Shown here: in pieces, positions 55,964-64,000 of the stretch
Layout of the letters: each line of letters opens with the position of its first letter
How positions within the stretch are numbered: position 1 is the stretch's first letter
Origin: Candidatus Methylophosphatis roskildensis
GTDB taxonomy: Bacteria; Pseudomonadota; Gammaproteobacteria; Burkholderiales; Rhodocyclaceae
Length of the DNA stretch: 64,000 nucleotides
NCBI GenBank assembly: GCA_016708905.1
Contig: JADJEV010000001.1
Coordinates: forward strand, 62,001-126,000
Direction of reading: 5' to 3'
Program-made: the position numbers and the translations under genes
Notes under the pieces: model-generated
What the model saw: the letters and a program-made list of their open reading frames with translations, nothing else
Databases searched by the model: none
Told to the model about the DNA's origin: nothing

Positions 55964-58002
55964 GCCGTCTCCACCATGCCATTGTGCCGAAGCAGGGCGT
56001 CCACCCGCGGCTCGCGCCCGCGAAACGCCTTGAAGGATTCTAACGCCGGTCTGGACCCGCCGACAGCAAGTATTTCTTCCCAGAAGCGCTGTCCGGTCGC
56101 CGAATCGAGCACGCCGTGCACGCCCCTGGCTTCCTCGAACGCTTCGAAGGCGTCGGCCGAGAGCACCTCGGCCCATTTGTAGCTGTAGTAGCCGGCCGCA
56201 TAGCCGCCGGCGAAGATGTGGGAAAAACTGTTGGGAAAGCGGTTCCAGGGCGGGGGCACGATCACGGCGACTTCGCTTCTCACTTCATCCAGAAGTTGGA
56301 GATAGGACTTGTCGCCGTTCGGGTCGAATTCCGAATGCAGCCGCAGATCGAACAGCGCGAACTCCACCTGGCGCAGCGTCTGCAGGCCGCTCTGGAAGTT
56401 CTTCGCCGCGATCATCTTGTCGAAAAGCGCGCGCGGCATCGGCTGATCGGTGTCGACGTGCGCGGTCATCTCCTGCAGCACGTTCCATTCCCAGCAGAAG
56501 TTCTCCATGAACTGGGACGGCAGTTCGACCGCATCCCACTCGACACCGTGAATGCCCGAAACCGCGAGTTCGTCGACCTGTGTCAGCAGGTGGTGCAGCC
56601 CGTGTCCTGCCTCGTGGAACAGGGTGATCACTTCGTCGTGGGTGAATAGCGCCGGCTTGCCGCCCACAGGTGCCGAGAAGTTGCAGGTCAGGTAGGCGAC
56701 CGGGTGCTGCACGCCCGTTGTCAGCCGCCGGCGGGTGATCGCCTCGTCCATCCAGGCGCCGCCGCGCTTGGTCTCGCGCGCGTACGGATCGAGATAGAAC
56801 TGGCCGACCAACTCGCCGCTGCGGACGATACGAAAGAAGCGCACGTCCGGGTGCCAGGTCGGCGCCTGATCCGGTTCGATGCTCACGCCATAGAGCCCCT
56901 CGACCACATGGAACAGGCCGGCCAGCGCCTTGTGCTCGGGGAAGTATTGCTTCACTTCCTGCTCCGAGAAGGCGTAGCGCTGCTGCCGGAGCTTCTCCGA
57001 GGCGTAGGCGACGTCCCACGATTCGAGCGTGTCGAGCCCGAGTTCGCTTGCCGCGAACCCGCGCAGTTCATCGACGTCCTGCTGCGCGAACGGGCGCGCC
57101 TTCGCCGCCATCTCGCGCAGGAACTCCGCCACGTGCGCCGGGCTTTCGGCCATCTTGGCGACCAGCGAGACTTCGGCGAAGTTGGCGTAACCGAGCATCT
57201 TCGATTCTTCTTCGCGCAGCTTCAGTATGCGGCCGATCAGCGCGCTGTTGTCCCATTCGTGTTTGCCGAACTCGGAAGCGCGCGTGGCATAGGCGCGGTA
57301 CATGCGCGCGCGCAGATCGCGATTGTCGGCATACTGCATGAGCGGGATGTAGGACGGCGCGTGCAGGGTGAATTTCCAGTCGGCCCGGCCGTCCTTCTCG
57401 GCGGCGACTCTTGCCGCGTGCAGGACGTCGTTGGGAATGCCGGACACCTCGGCCTTGTGTTCGACCCATTCCGCATGGGCGTTGGTGGCATCGAGCACGT
57501 TCTCCGAAAACTTGGCGGCCAGTCCGGCAAGTTCTTCCTGGATCTGCTGGAAGCGTGGCTTCTGGTCCTCGGGCAGCTCGGCACCGGAGAGGCGAAAATC
57601 GCGCACTTCGTTGTCGATGATCCTTTTCCTCGCCCCGGAGAACGAGGCGAAACCGGCACTCTCGCGCATCGCCTTGTACTTGGCGAAAAGTTTGAGGTTC
57701 TGCCCGAGTTCGGAATAGAAGCGCGTCACTTCAGGCAGGTTGGCGTTGTAGGCCTCGCGCCACACGGGCACGTCATTGACGCCGTGCAAGTGGCCGACAA
57801 GCCCCCAGGCGCGCGACAGACGCTCGTTGGCGTCGGTCATCGCGGCAACGAAGTTGTCCCAGGTCGGCGTGGCCAGGTCGTCGGCCAGCCGTTCGATCAG
57901 GGCGCGGTTCTGCCGAAGCAAATCGGTGATCGCCGGCGTGACGTGCGACGCCTGCACCGCATCGAAGCGCGGCAGGCCGGAGAAATCGAGCAACGGGTTC
58001 AT
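55960..58002 (-). CDS. prlC: Oligopeptidase A (M3 family)
   Basis: Zinc metallopeptidase that degrades signal peptides and short peptides in the cytoplasm. The 680-residue sequence has the zinc site HEXXH in FHEAGHGLHHLLTQVDE with the third ligand in GVEWDAVELPSQFMENFCWE, and the M3 motifs RFFRIVRSGELVGQFYLDPY and FPNSFSHIFAGGYAAGYYSY. The ATG at 58002 is chosen because the family similarity (LLDFSGLPRFDAVQASHVTP) begins there; the open frame goes 65 codons further upstream. The stop overlaps the start of the glutaredoxin-like gene. Confidence 0.95.
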   Translation of the reverse strand: MNPLLDFSGLPRFDAVQASHVTPAITDLLRQNRALIERLADDLATPTWDNFVAAMTDANERLSRAWGLVGHLHGVNDVPVWREAYNANLPEVTRFYSELGQNLKLFAKYKAMRESAGFASFSGARKRIIDNEVRDFRLSGAELPEDQKPRFQQIQEELAGLAAKFSENVLDATNAHAEWVEHKAEVSGIPNDVLHAARVAAEKDGRADWKFTLHAPSYIPLMQYADNRDLRARMYRAYATRASEFGKHEWDNSALIGRILKLREEESKMLGYANFAEVSLVAKMAESPAHVAEFLREMAAKARPFAQQDVDELRGFAASELGLDTLESWDVAYASEKLRQQRYAFSEQEVKQYFPEHKALAGLFHVVEGLYGVSIEPDQAPTWHPDVRFFRIVRSGELVGQFYLDPYARETKRGGAWMDEAITRRRLTTGVQHPVAYLTCNFSAPVGGKPALFTHDEVITLFHEAGHGLHHLLTQVDELAVSGIHGVEWDAVELPSQFMENFCWEWNVLQEMTAHVDTDQPMPRALFDKMIAAKNFQSGLQTLRQVEFALFDLRLHSEFDPNGDKSYLQLLDEVRSEVAVIVPPPWNRFPNSFSHIFAGGYAAGYYSYKWAEVLSADAFEAFEEARGVHGVLDSATGQRFWEEILAVGGSRPALESFKAFRGREPRVDALLRHNGMVETA

Positions 58003-58215
58003 GGACGACTCAGGGTGTTGGACATGATCGCGATTTTGCCTGATTCGACCGTTGCGCCGGCTGTCTTTGACCGACAGGTTCGAGTCGATCCAGATACTCG
58101 GCCCGGTTGCGCCCATCTTCGCGTCGATTGCGCGTCGGGCGCAAGTTTGACAATACCATGGTCTGCACTGCCGACCCTTCGGCAACACATTCCGCAAACA
58201 ACGTCCGACTGGCCG

Positions 58216-58812
58216 CTAGCCTGCCATCGCCGTCTCGATTTGCGCGAAGGTGCGGGCGATTTCTGTGGTTTGTACTGCCACTCCAAGCTGGCGCGCAATC
58301 TGGGTGGCGGAAAAGATCCCGCGCACCATCGGTCCCTCCGCCGCGTCACTGTCGACAACCAACAGATGCTGCCGCCCCAGGCGCTGCAGCGTCGCGACCA
58401 CATGCCCGACTTCTGAACGCAACACATCTCCGAGCTCGATCGCATCGGCAGATTCGGCGGGAACCATCAGATCGCGGACCGTGAGTTCGTCGCGATTGAG
58501 CTGCCGTTCGGTGGCCAGTTGCAGGGGCCGCTCTCCGAGCAGGTCGGCCGCGCTGACGGTTCCGATGACGGTTCCGTTTTCGGCCACCACCAGCAGCAGC
58601 CTAACGCCGCGCAGGATCATCGCGTGGTTTGCTTGTGCCCACGTCAATTCGGACTGGATCGACGCAGCAGGTATCCGGCGCAGGTCGGTCATGACTTCGA
58701 TCGCCGGCGAATCGATGGCCACCTTCGGCGGCACCATCGTCTCCGGCAGGCCGCAGGGGGGACACGAAGCGAGACTGCGGGAAGGGATCGGACTGTAGCG
58801 TTCTCGAACCAT
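58216..58812 (-). CDS. CBS-domain protein
   Basis: This 198-residue protein carries a pair of CBS domains (AQANHAMILRGVRLLLVVAE then GTVIGTVSAADLLGERP; HVVATLQRLGRQHLLVVDSD then RGIFSATQIARQLG). CBS pairs bind adenosine nucleotides and regulate partners; no partner domain is attached. The N-terminal about 35 residues contain CPPCG-like cysteines of unknown use. It is a single gene, reading away from rppH. Confidence 0.85.
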   Translation of the reverse strand: MVRERYSPIPSRSLASCPPCGLPETMVPPKVAIDSPAIEVMTDLRRIPAASIQSELTWAQANHAMILRGVRLLLVVAENGTVIGTVSAADLLGERPLQLATERQLNRDELTVRDLMVPAESADAIELGDVLRSEVGHVVATLQRLGRQHLLVVDSDAAEGPMVRGIFSATQIARQLGVAVQTTEIARTFAQIETAMAG

Positions 58813-58990
58813 GAAGCACCTCCGGAAAAAGACGACGGGCTCGGATCAGAAACACGATTACGCGGCCGCGCGCGTGATCGGTTCCAATTCTAGACCTTGC
58901 CCGGCAGGCCTGCGGGACGATCACCTAACCAGGTTCCGACAGTCGCGCCGTCGTGCTGGACGATTGCCAGTTGCGATAAGCGGGGTGACC

Positions 58991-59587
58991 CTAGTCTCGC
59001 GGGACGACACCGACCTCGCCATGAGCAGCGCATTCGACTGCCGGGCTGTCACCGGTGGCCGCATCGATCGAATTGTCGGCCCCCGGCACGCGCGGCCGTC
59101 GTGGCCCGCGCGGGGCGCGAAAAAGGAGCCGCGACAATTCTCCGAGTGCGAGCTGGTACACCTCGCGCTTGAACTCGATCACCGAGTCCAGCGGAACCCA
59201 GAAGCTGCTCCAGCGCCAGGCGTCGAATTCCGGGTGCTCGCTCGCACGCAACGAAACGTCGCAGTCGCGCCCGAGCAGTCGGAGCAGAAACCAGATCTGC
59301 TTCTGCCCCCGGTAGGTCGAACGGAATTCCCGTTTGACCCACTGCCGCGGCACCTCATAGCGCAACCACTCGCGCGTGCGGCCCAGGATCTGCACATGCT
59401 CGGGCCGCAACCCGACTTCCTCGAACAACTCGCGGTACATCGCCTGCTCCGGCGTTTCGCCGTGTTTGATGCCCCCTTGCGGGAACTGCCAGGCGTGCTC
59501 GCGTACCCGTTTGCCCCAGAAGACCTCGTTGCGTGCGTTGACAAGGATGATGCCGACGTTCGGGCGGTAGCCTTCACGATCGAGCAT
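58991..59587 (-). CDS. rppH: RNA pyrophosphohydrolase
   Basis: Removes pyrophosphate from 5'-triphosphate mRNA and so starts RNase E-dependent decay. The 198-residue sequence has the family start (MLDREGYRPNVGIILVN), EHAWQFPQGGIKHGE and the Nudix box (GETPEQAMYRELFEEVGL). The C-terminal about 40 residues are arginine-rich and then acidic, beyond the core domain. It is divergent from proS, the usual arrangement in betaproteobacteria. Confidence 0.95.
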   Translation of the reverse strand: MLDREGYRPNVGIILVNARNEVFWGKRVREHAWQFPQGGIKHGETPEQAMYRELFEEVGLRPEHVQILGRTREWLRYEVPRQWVKREFRSTYRGQKQIWFLLRLLGRDCDVSLRASEHPEFDAWRWSSFWVPLDSVIEFKREVYQLALGELSRLLFRAPRGPRRPRVPGADNSIDAATGDSPAVECAAHGEVGVVPRD

Positions 59588-59690
59588 GGCGTTTACCTGC
59601 GAATTCAGTTGTCTGGACTGATTTTTTCACATTTCAACCAGCTTGCAAAGGAAGTCACGGACATTCCGGCCCGGTCAACCGCCTCTGGGA

Positions 59691-59696
59691 TAGAAT
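59691..59696 (+). promoter_or_regulatory. Candidate -10 box for proS
   Basis: TAGAAT preceded by GA, 32 bp before the proS ATG. The same TAGAAT-type box precedes amgK and dusB in this window. No good -35 sequence at normal spacing was seen. Confidence 0.35.
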
Positions 59697-59727
59697 TCGA
59701 GGTTTATCCGATACTTGCCGCTCATCT

Positions 59728-61452
59728 ATGCGCTCCACGAAGTTCTTCATTGCGACCCTGAAGGAAGCCCCGTCCGACGCCGAGATCGTCAGCCACAAGC
59801 TCATGCTGCGTGCCGGACTGATCAAGCGCGTGGCGGGCGGCATCTATACCTGGATGCCGCTCGGCCTGCGCGTATTACGCAAGGTCGAGAGCATCGTGCG
59901 CGAAGAGATGAACCGCGCCGGCGCAATTGAGCTGTCTATGCCCGCCGTCGTCCCGGCAGAGTTGTGGCAGGAAACCGGCCGCTGGGAAAAGTACGGCCCC
60001 GAACTGCTGCGCTTCAAGGATCGCCACCAGCGCGATTTCGTGATCGGCCCGACGCATGAAGAAGTGATCACCGATGTCGCCAGGCGGGAGATCAAGAGTT
60101 ATCGCCAGTTGCCGTTACACCTCTACCAGATCCAGACCAAGTTCCGCGACGAGATTCGCCCGCGCTTCGGCGTCATGCGCGGCCGCGAGTTCCTGATGAA
60201 AGACGGCTACTCCTTTCATTCGAGCTTCTCCGATCTCGAACGCGAATACCGCAATATGTACGATACCTATACGCGCATTTTCACCCGTCTCGGCCTCGAG
60301 TTTCGTTCCGTTGCGGCCGACACCGGCTCGATCGGCGGCACCGGGTCACATGAATTCCATGTGCTCGCCGAATCCGGCGAAGATGCAATCGCCTTCTGCC
60401 CGGATTCCGAGTACGCCGCCAATGTCGAGTTGGCCGAGGCCATTGCCCCGGCAGCCCCGCGCGCTGGCGCGACCCAGCCCATGCAGAAGGTCGCCACGCC
60501 GGGCAAGATCAAGTGCGAGGATGTCGCCGCCCTGCTGCAGCTTCCGCTACGGTCCATGGTCAAGGCGATCGCAGTCGTGCGCAGCGAAATCGAGGACGGC
60601 CAGCCAGGGCGCTTCGCCCTGCTGCTGCTGCGCGGCGACCACGACCTCAATGAACTCAAGGCGCAGAAGACGATCGGCGAGTTCCGCTTCGCGCGCGATG
60701 AAGAGATCGTCGCCGCCCTCGGCTGCAAGCCCGGCTACATCGGACCTGTCGGTGTCGGGAACGTCGCCGTGATCGCCGACCGCACGGTGGCGGCGATGAG
60801 TGATTTCGTCTGCGGCGCCAATGAGGCAGGCTTTCATCTTGCGGGCGTCAATTTCGGCCGTGACCTGGCCGAACCGGGTGTCGTTGCCGACTTGCGCAAC
60901 GTCTTGGCCGGCGACCCCTCGCCTGACGGCAAAGGCACACTCGAACTGTGCCGCGGCATCGAAGTCGGTCACATCTTCCAGTTGCGCACAAAGTACGCCG
61001 AGGCGATGAAGGCGACCTTCCTCAACGAGCACGGCAAACCCGAGGTCATGGAAATGGGCTGCTATGGCATCGGCGTGTCGCGCATCGTCGGCGCCGCGAT
61101 CGAGCAGAATTTCGACGAGCGCGGCATCGTCTGGCCGCAACCGATCGCGCCCTTCGAACTGGCGATCGTGCCGGTCGGCTATCACAAGAGCGCTGCCGTC
61201 CGCGAGGCGGCCGACCGCCTGTACGGCGAGCTTCTGGCAGCCGGCTTCGACGTGTTGCTCGATGATCGCGACGAAAGGCCGGGCGTCATGTTCGCCGACT
61301 GCGAACTCACCGGCATCCCGCATCGCGTGGTGATCGGCGATCGCGGCCTCAAGGAAGGCAAGGCGGAATACCAGGCGCGGCGGGACTCCCAGGCCACCCC
61401 CGTCGCAATGCCAGATCTGGCGGCCTTCGTAGGCCAACACCTTCGCGGATGA
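59728..61452 (+). CDS. proS: Prolyl-tRNA synthetase
   Basis: Class II aminoacyl-tRNA synthetase. The 574-residue form with the editing domain (INS) is the bacterial type. Motif 1 is in VVPAELWQETGRWEKYGPEL, motif 2 in KFRDEIRPRFGVMRGREF, motif 3 in MGCYGIGVSRIVGA. The editing insertion lies between about 230 and 390 (LRSMVKAIAVVRSEIE; GVNFGRDLAEP). The anticodon-binding domain is at the C-terminus (DDRDERPGVMFADCELTGI). It reads with the lytic transglycosylase downstream, 7 bp apart. Confidence 0.97.
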   Translation: MRSTKFFIATLKEAPSDAEIVSHKLMLRAGLIKRVAGGIYTWMPLGLRVLRKVESIVREEMNRAGAIELSMPAVVPAELWQETGRWEKYGPELLRFKDRHQRDFVIGPTHEEVITDVARREIKSYRQLPLHLYQIQTKFRDEIRPRFGVMRGREFLMKDGYSFHSSFSDLEREYRNMYDTYTRIFTRLGLEFRSVAADTGSIGGTGSHEFHVLAESGEDAIAFCPDSEYAANVELAEAIAPAAPRAGATQPMQKVATPGKIKCEDVAALLQLPLRSMVKAIAVVRSEIEDGQPGRFALLLLRGDHDLNELKAQKTIGEFRFARDEEIVAALGCKPGYIGPVGVGNVAVIADRTVAAMSDFVCGANEAGFHLAGVNFGRDLAEPGVVADLRNVLAGDPSPDGKGTLELCRGIEVGHIFQLRTKYAEAMKATFLNEHGKPEVMEMGCYGIGVSRIVGAAIEQNFDERGIVWPQPIAPFELAIVPVGYHKSAAVREAADRLYGELLAAGFDVLLDDRDERPGVMFADCELTGIPHRVVIGDRGLKEGKAEYQARRDSQATPVAMPDLAAFVGQHLRG

Positions 61453-61459
61453 CCATTCC

Positions 61460-62065
61460 ATGCGGCTCCTGGCTTGGCTGATCCTGAGTTTCGCGCCGTT
61501 TTTGGCTGTGGCCGGGCACCAGCAGTACGAACCGCTCGCCGCAAGCGTGCAGGCTGCGCTCCATTCCGCGGTCAGCGACCGTGCGTCGCCCGAACCCCGA
61601 TTCGCAAACCTGGAGGAGAAGATCCGGTGGATCGCTGATATGTCCAGGCGGCTGCAGCGTCGGATGCCCGACCCGCAAGCACGCATCGATTTCCTCAAGA
61701 CGGTTCACTATGAATCCACCCGGGCCGGGCTCGACCCGCAGATGGTTCTCGGGCTGATCCAGGTCGAGAGCGGATTTCGCAAATACGCGGTGTCGAGCGC
61801 TGGCGCGCGCGGCTACATGCAGATCATGCCGTTCTGGGTACGCCTGATCGGCAATGACGGCAGCAATCTCTTCCACATGCGCACGAATCTGCGCTTCGGG
61901 TGCACCATTCTTCGCCACTACCTGGACATCGAGAGGGGCGACCTGTATCGCGCCCTGGGGCGCTACAACGGCAGCCTCGGGCAAGCGGAGTACCCGAACA
62001 TGGTGCGCGGCGCATGGGAAGGCAACTGGTCATGGCGCCGCGCGACACTCGCCGAGGCCAGGTAG
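61460..62065 (+). CDS. Lytic transglycosylase (SLT domain)
   Basis: This 201-residue exported enzyme has a signal peptide (LLAWLILSFAPFLAVAG). A compact transglycosylase domain follows: catalytic glutamate in VLGLIQVESGFRKYAVS, then ARGYMQIMPFWVRLIG and YRALGRYNGSLGQAEYPNMV. It cleaves the MurNAc-GlcNAc bond and forms 1,6-anhydro ends. It is coupled to proS by a 7-bp gap, an order found in related bacteria. The products could feed MurNAc recycling. Confidence 0.9.
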   Translation: MRLLAWLILSFAPFLAVAGHQQYEPLAASVQAALHSAVSDRASPEPRFANLEEKIRWIADMSRRLQRRMPDPQARIDFLKTVHYESTRAGLDPQMVLGLIQVESGFRKYAVSSAGARGYMQIMPFWVRLIGNDGSNLFHMRTNLRFGCTILRHYLDIERGDLYRALGRYNGSLGQAEYPNMVRGAWEGNWSWRRATLAEAR

Positions 62066-62166
62066 TCGCAAGGCTATCGATGCTTGCCGGCTTTTAGCTC
62101 GACGCCACCTTCCTGCGACTGGCGAGTTCCGCAAGCGTCGGCCTGCGCCCCACGAGTGCCTGAGCC

Positions 62167-62784
62167 CTATTCGTTGCGCCCGAGCTCCGTCACATGGCGC
62201 ACCAGTTCAGCCAGCGACGCGGCATGCATCTTTTCCATGATGCGTGCCCGATGCTGCTCGACCGTCTTCATGCTGATGCCCAGGTTCTCGGCAATTACCT
62301 TGTTCTGCCGACCGGCAATGATCCCTTCCAGCACTTGCTTTTCGCGCGGTGTCAGTGTCGCCAGCCGCGCCTCGACGGTCGCGCGCTTGACACGCTCCCG
62401 CCGCCGCTTTGCACTGATTGCGATCGCCTGCTCCACGCGGTCGAGCAACAGTTGTTCGTCGAACGGCTTTTGCAGAAAATCGAGCGCGCCACCGCGCATC
62501 GCGCGCACGACCATCGGCACATCGCCGTGTCCGGAGATGAAGATGATCGGCGCATCGACCCGCAAGCTCTCGAGACGCTCCTGCATTTCGAGGCCGCTGA
62601 TGCCCGGCATTCGCACGTCCAGCACCAGGCAGCCGGCCAGCTTCAGGCTGGATTCGTCTTCCATCAGTTGCAGGCAGTTTGCGTAAGACCTTGCCTGAAC
62701 ACCGAGCGTCTCAATCAGCATGCAGACCGACATACGGACCATTTCGTCGTCGTCGACCACGCAAACCAGATCATGTTCAGTCAT
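62167..62784 (-). CDS. FixJ-like response regulator
   Basis: This 205-residue regulator has a receiver domain (acidic pocket VVDDDEMV; phosphorylation site D56 in VLDVRMPG; K106 in FLQKPFDE; ISGHGD) and a LuxR-type helix-turn-helix (LTPREKQVLEGIIAG; NKVIAENLGISMKTVEQHR). The FixJ/NarL group fits. The ATG at 62784 overlaps the 3' end of the kinase gene by eight bases, so the two are one operon. Target genes are unknown. Confidence 0.92.
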   Translation of the reverse strand: MTEHDLVCVVDDDEMVRMSVCMLIETLGVQARSYANCLQLMEDESSLKLAGCLVLDVRMPGISGLEMQERLESLRVDAPIIFISGHGDVPMVVRAMRGGALDFLQKPFDEQLLLDRVEQAIAISAKRRRERVKRATVEARLATLTPREKQVLEGIIAGRQNKVIAENLGISMKTVEQHRARIMEKMHAASLAELVRHVTELGRNE

Positions 62785-64000
62785 GCCGGCCTTTCCGTAC
62801 GATCGGCACCGCAAACCGGAATGCGGCGCCCCGGCGTCGGGTCGGTTCGAACCACAGGCGCCCGCCGTGATTCTCGACGATGGTTCTGCAGATCGCCAAC
62901 CCCAGTCCGACCCCATCGGGCTTGGTCGTCACGAAGGGCTCGAACAGCCCTGCCCGAACCTTTTCGGACAAGCCCTCTCCCAGATCGGCTACCTCGCACT
63001 CTATCGAATCGTTCCCACCCAAGGCAGTGCGTATCGTCAGACGGCGCTCACCTTCGGTAGACTCCATCGCCTCGATGCCGTTCTTGATCAGATTCATCAC
63101 CAGTTGCTCGAGGCTGCTGCGATCTCCACTTGCCGGCGGAAGCTCGTCCTGGAGTTCGAGCGCGATCTGAACGCCGGCGGCAAGTGCGTCGAGTTCGGCG
63201 AACCGACACATGTCGGTCACCACCTGATTGATCTGCACTGGCGCGAAACTCACCTCCCCCTTGCGGACGAAGTTGCGAGCCCGTCGCACGATCTCCCCGG
63301 CACGCATGGCTTGTTCGGCAATGATCTCGAGCGTCGCCTTAACTTGCTCGGGGGCGCTGTCACCAAGGCGGCGCAAACCCAGTGCACTGAAATTCCGGAT
63401 CGCGGTAAGAGGCTGGTTGAGTTCGTGTGCCAGGGCCGAGGCCATCTCGCCCAGGGTGATCAGTCGCCCGGCATGGGCCAGTTGCTCCTGCTCGTTGCGG
63501 TCCCGTTCTTCGCGCTGCTTGGTCTCCTGGATGTCGCGCAGCGTTCCGATCACGCGGGAGGGGCGATTGAGCGAGCCATACTCCATGATCTTTCCGCGTA
63601 GCGCGACCCATTTGTGCGAGCCATCCCTGCAACGCATGCGCGTTTCTGCTGCCAGGAGCGGCATTTCTCCGGCAAGGTATCGATCGAACAGCTCGCGGGT
63701 CCTTCGGCGTTCATCGGGATGCGCCAGATCGTCCCAGTCGAACCCTTCGGTGAGGTCGTCGGATCCGTAGCCGAGTATCTGCTTGAACTGGCGCGACAGC
63801 ATGATCCGCCCGGACAGCAGATCCCAGTCCCACAGGCCGTCGCCATGCCCTTCCAGGGCGAACTGCCAGCGTTGCTCCGAGGCGCGCAGGTCTTCCATCA
63901 TGCGCCGGCTGTGCGTGATGTCGCGATGGGTGCCGAGCATGCGTAGCGGCTTGCCCGAAGCATCACGTGACAGTATCTTGCCGCGGGCGGCGAACCACTT
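62777..64000 (-). CDS. PAS-domain sensor histidine kinase, C-terminal part (partial)
   Basis: The frame enters the window at 64000 and has no stop before it, so the protein continues upstream. The visible 407 residues hold the end of one PAS/PAC segment (MLGTHRDITHSRRMMEDLR), a complete second PAS domain (FALEGHGDGLWDWDLLSG; LGYGSDDLTEGFDW; KWVALRGKIMEYGSLN), a HisKA dimerisation domain with the phosphorylated histidine in ALAHELNQPLTAIRNFSA, and an HATPase domain (NLIKNGIEAMEST; DLGEGLSEKV; FVTTKPDGVGLGLAIC; ENHGGRLWFEPT). It is FixL-like in design and precedes its FixJ-like partner. Confidence 0.92.
   Translation of the reverse strand, partial: KWFAARGKILSRDASGKPLRMLGTHRDITHSRRMMEDLRASEQRWQFALEGHGDGLWDWDLLSGRIMLSRQFKQILGYGSDDLTEGFDWDDLAHPDERRRTRELFDRYLAGEMPLLAAETRMRCRDGSHKWVALRGKIMEYGSLNRPSRVIGTLRDIQETKQREERDRNEQEQLAHAGRLITLGEMASALAHELNQPLTAIRNFSALGLRRLGDSAPEQVKATLEIIAEQAMRAGEIVRRARNFVRKGEVSFAPVQINQVVTDMCRFAELDALAAGVQIALELQDELPPASGDRSSLEQLVMNLIKNGIEAMESTEGERRLTIRTALGGNDSIECEVADLGEGLSEKVRAGLFEPFVTTKPDGVGLGLAICRTIVENHGGRLWFEPTRRRGAAFRFAVPIVRKGRHD

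Noticed and set aside
58811..59761. 316-codon open frame opposite rppH
   Set aside because: RppH is complete with a full Nudix box on the other strand; the frame has no independent support.

Overview
The window is high-GC DNA with the gene content and gene order of a betaproteobacterium. The best fit is a Rhodocyclales-like organism (Azoarcus, Dechloromonas or Accumulibacter type). The supporting blocks are rsmA-pdxA-surA-lptD facing amgK-murU, pepP-ubiH, dusB-fis-purH, purD-hemF, a short 78-residue Fis, and a FixL/FixJ-like pair. This assignment comes from gene order and protein style, not from a marker-gene search. I saw no tRNA, rRNA or CRISPR array.

Region 1 (1-7644) is accessory DNA and a nest of insertions. 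A gene for a protein kinase fused to a helix-hairpin-helix (HhH) domain carries an in-frame stop codon and is split by an IS1182-type element. That element's transposase gene is split in turn by a complete IS66-type element. All target duplications are still visible, so each layer can be removed on paper and the reading frames rejoin exactly. The IS66 element carries a DruA-like (DUF4338) gene.

Region 2 (7645-17652) holds prpE, a DUF1269 membrane protein, a DUF433/DUF5615 toxin-antitoxin pair lying between two copies of a 141-bp repeat, and a DUF2760-Hsp70-Hsp70 operon. That operon is conserved in style but, as far as I know, functionally uncharacterised.

Region 3 (17659-36115) is core metabolism and envelope work: ribosome maturation (rsmA), pyridoxal phosphate synthesis (pdxA), outer-membrane biogenesis (surA, lptD, pagP), MurNAc salvage (amgK, murU), proline peptidase and ubiquinone hydroxylase (pepP, ubiH), tRNA modification and Fis (dusB, fis), purine synthesis (purH, purD, purC) and heme synthesis (hemF). 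Small oddities sit between these genes: an intact AbrB-type antitoxin with a stub of its PIN toxin, a 44-bp dispersed repeat forming the end of murU, and a 40-bp tandem repeat starting at the hemF stop codon.

Region 4 (36096-50641) mixes metabolic genes: a NamZ-like muramidase, two CaiB/BaiF CoA transferases, an Old Yellow Enzyme, PdxA2, a carbonic-anhydrase-like protein, a ferritin-like protein and enolase. It also holds mobile DNA: three miniature inverted-repeat elements and one integrase-type insertion sequence. The miniature elements have ends matching the IS1182 element of region 1 and sit at TCAG sites, which at namZ and eno are the stop codons.

Region 5 (50642-64000) is again core: pyruvate phosphate dikinase, a Crp/Fnr regulator beside its probable target (a YgaP-like membrane protein), exonuclease III, a glutaredoxin-like secreted protein, oligopeptidase A, a CBS protein, RppH, prolyl-tRNA synthetase, a lytic transglycosylase, and a two-component system that runs off the window end.
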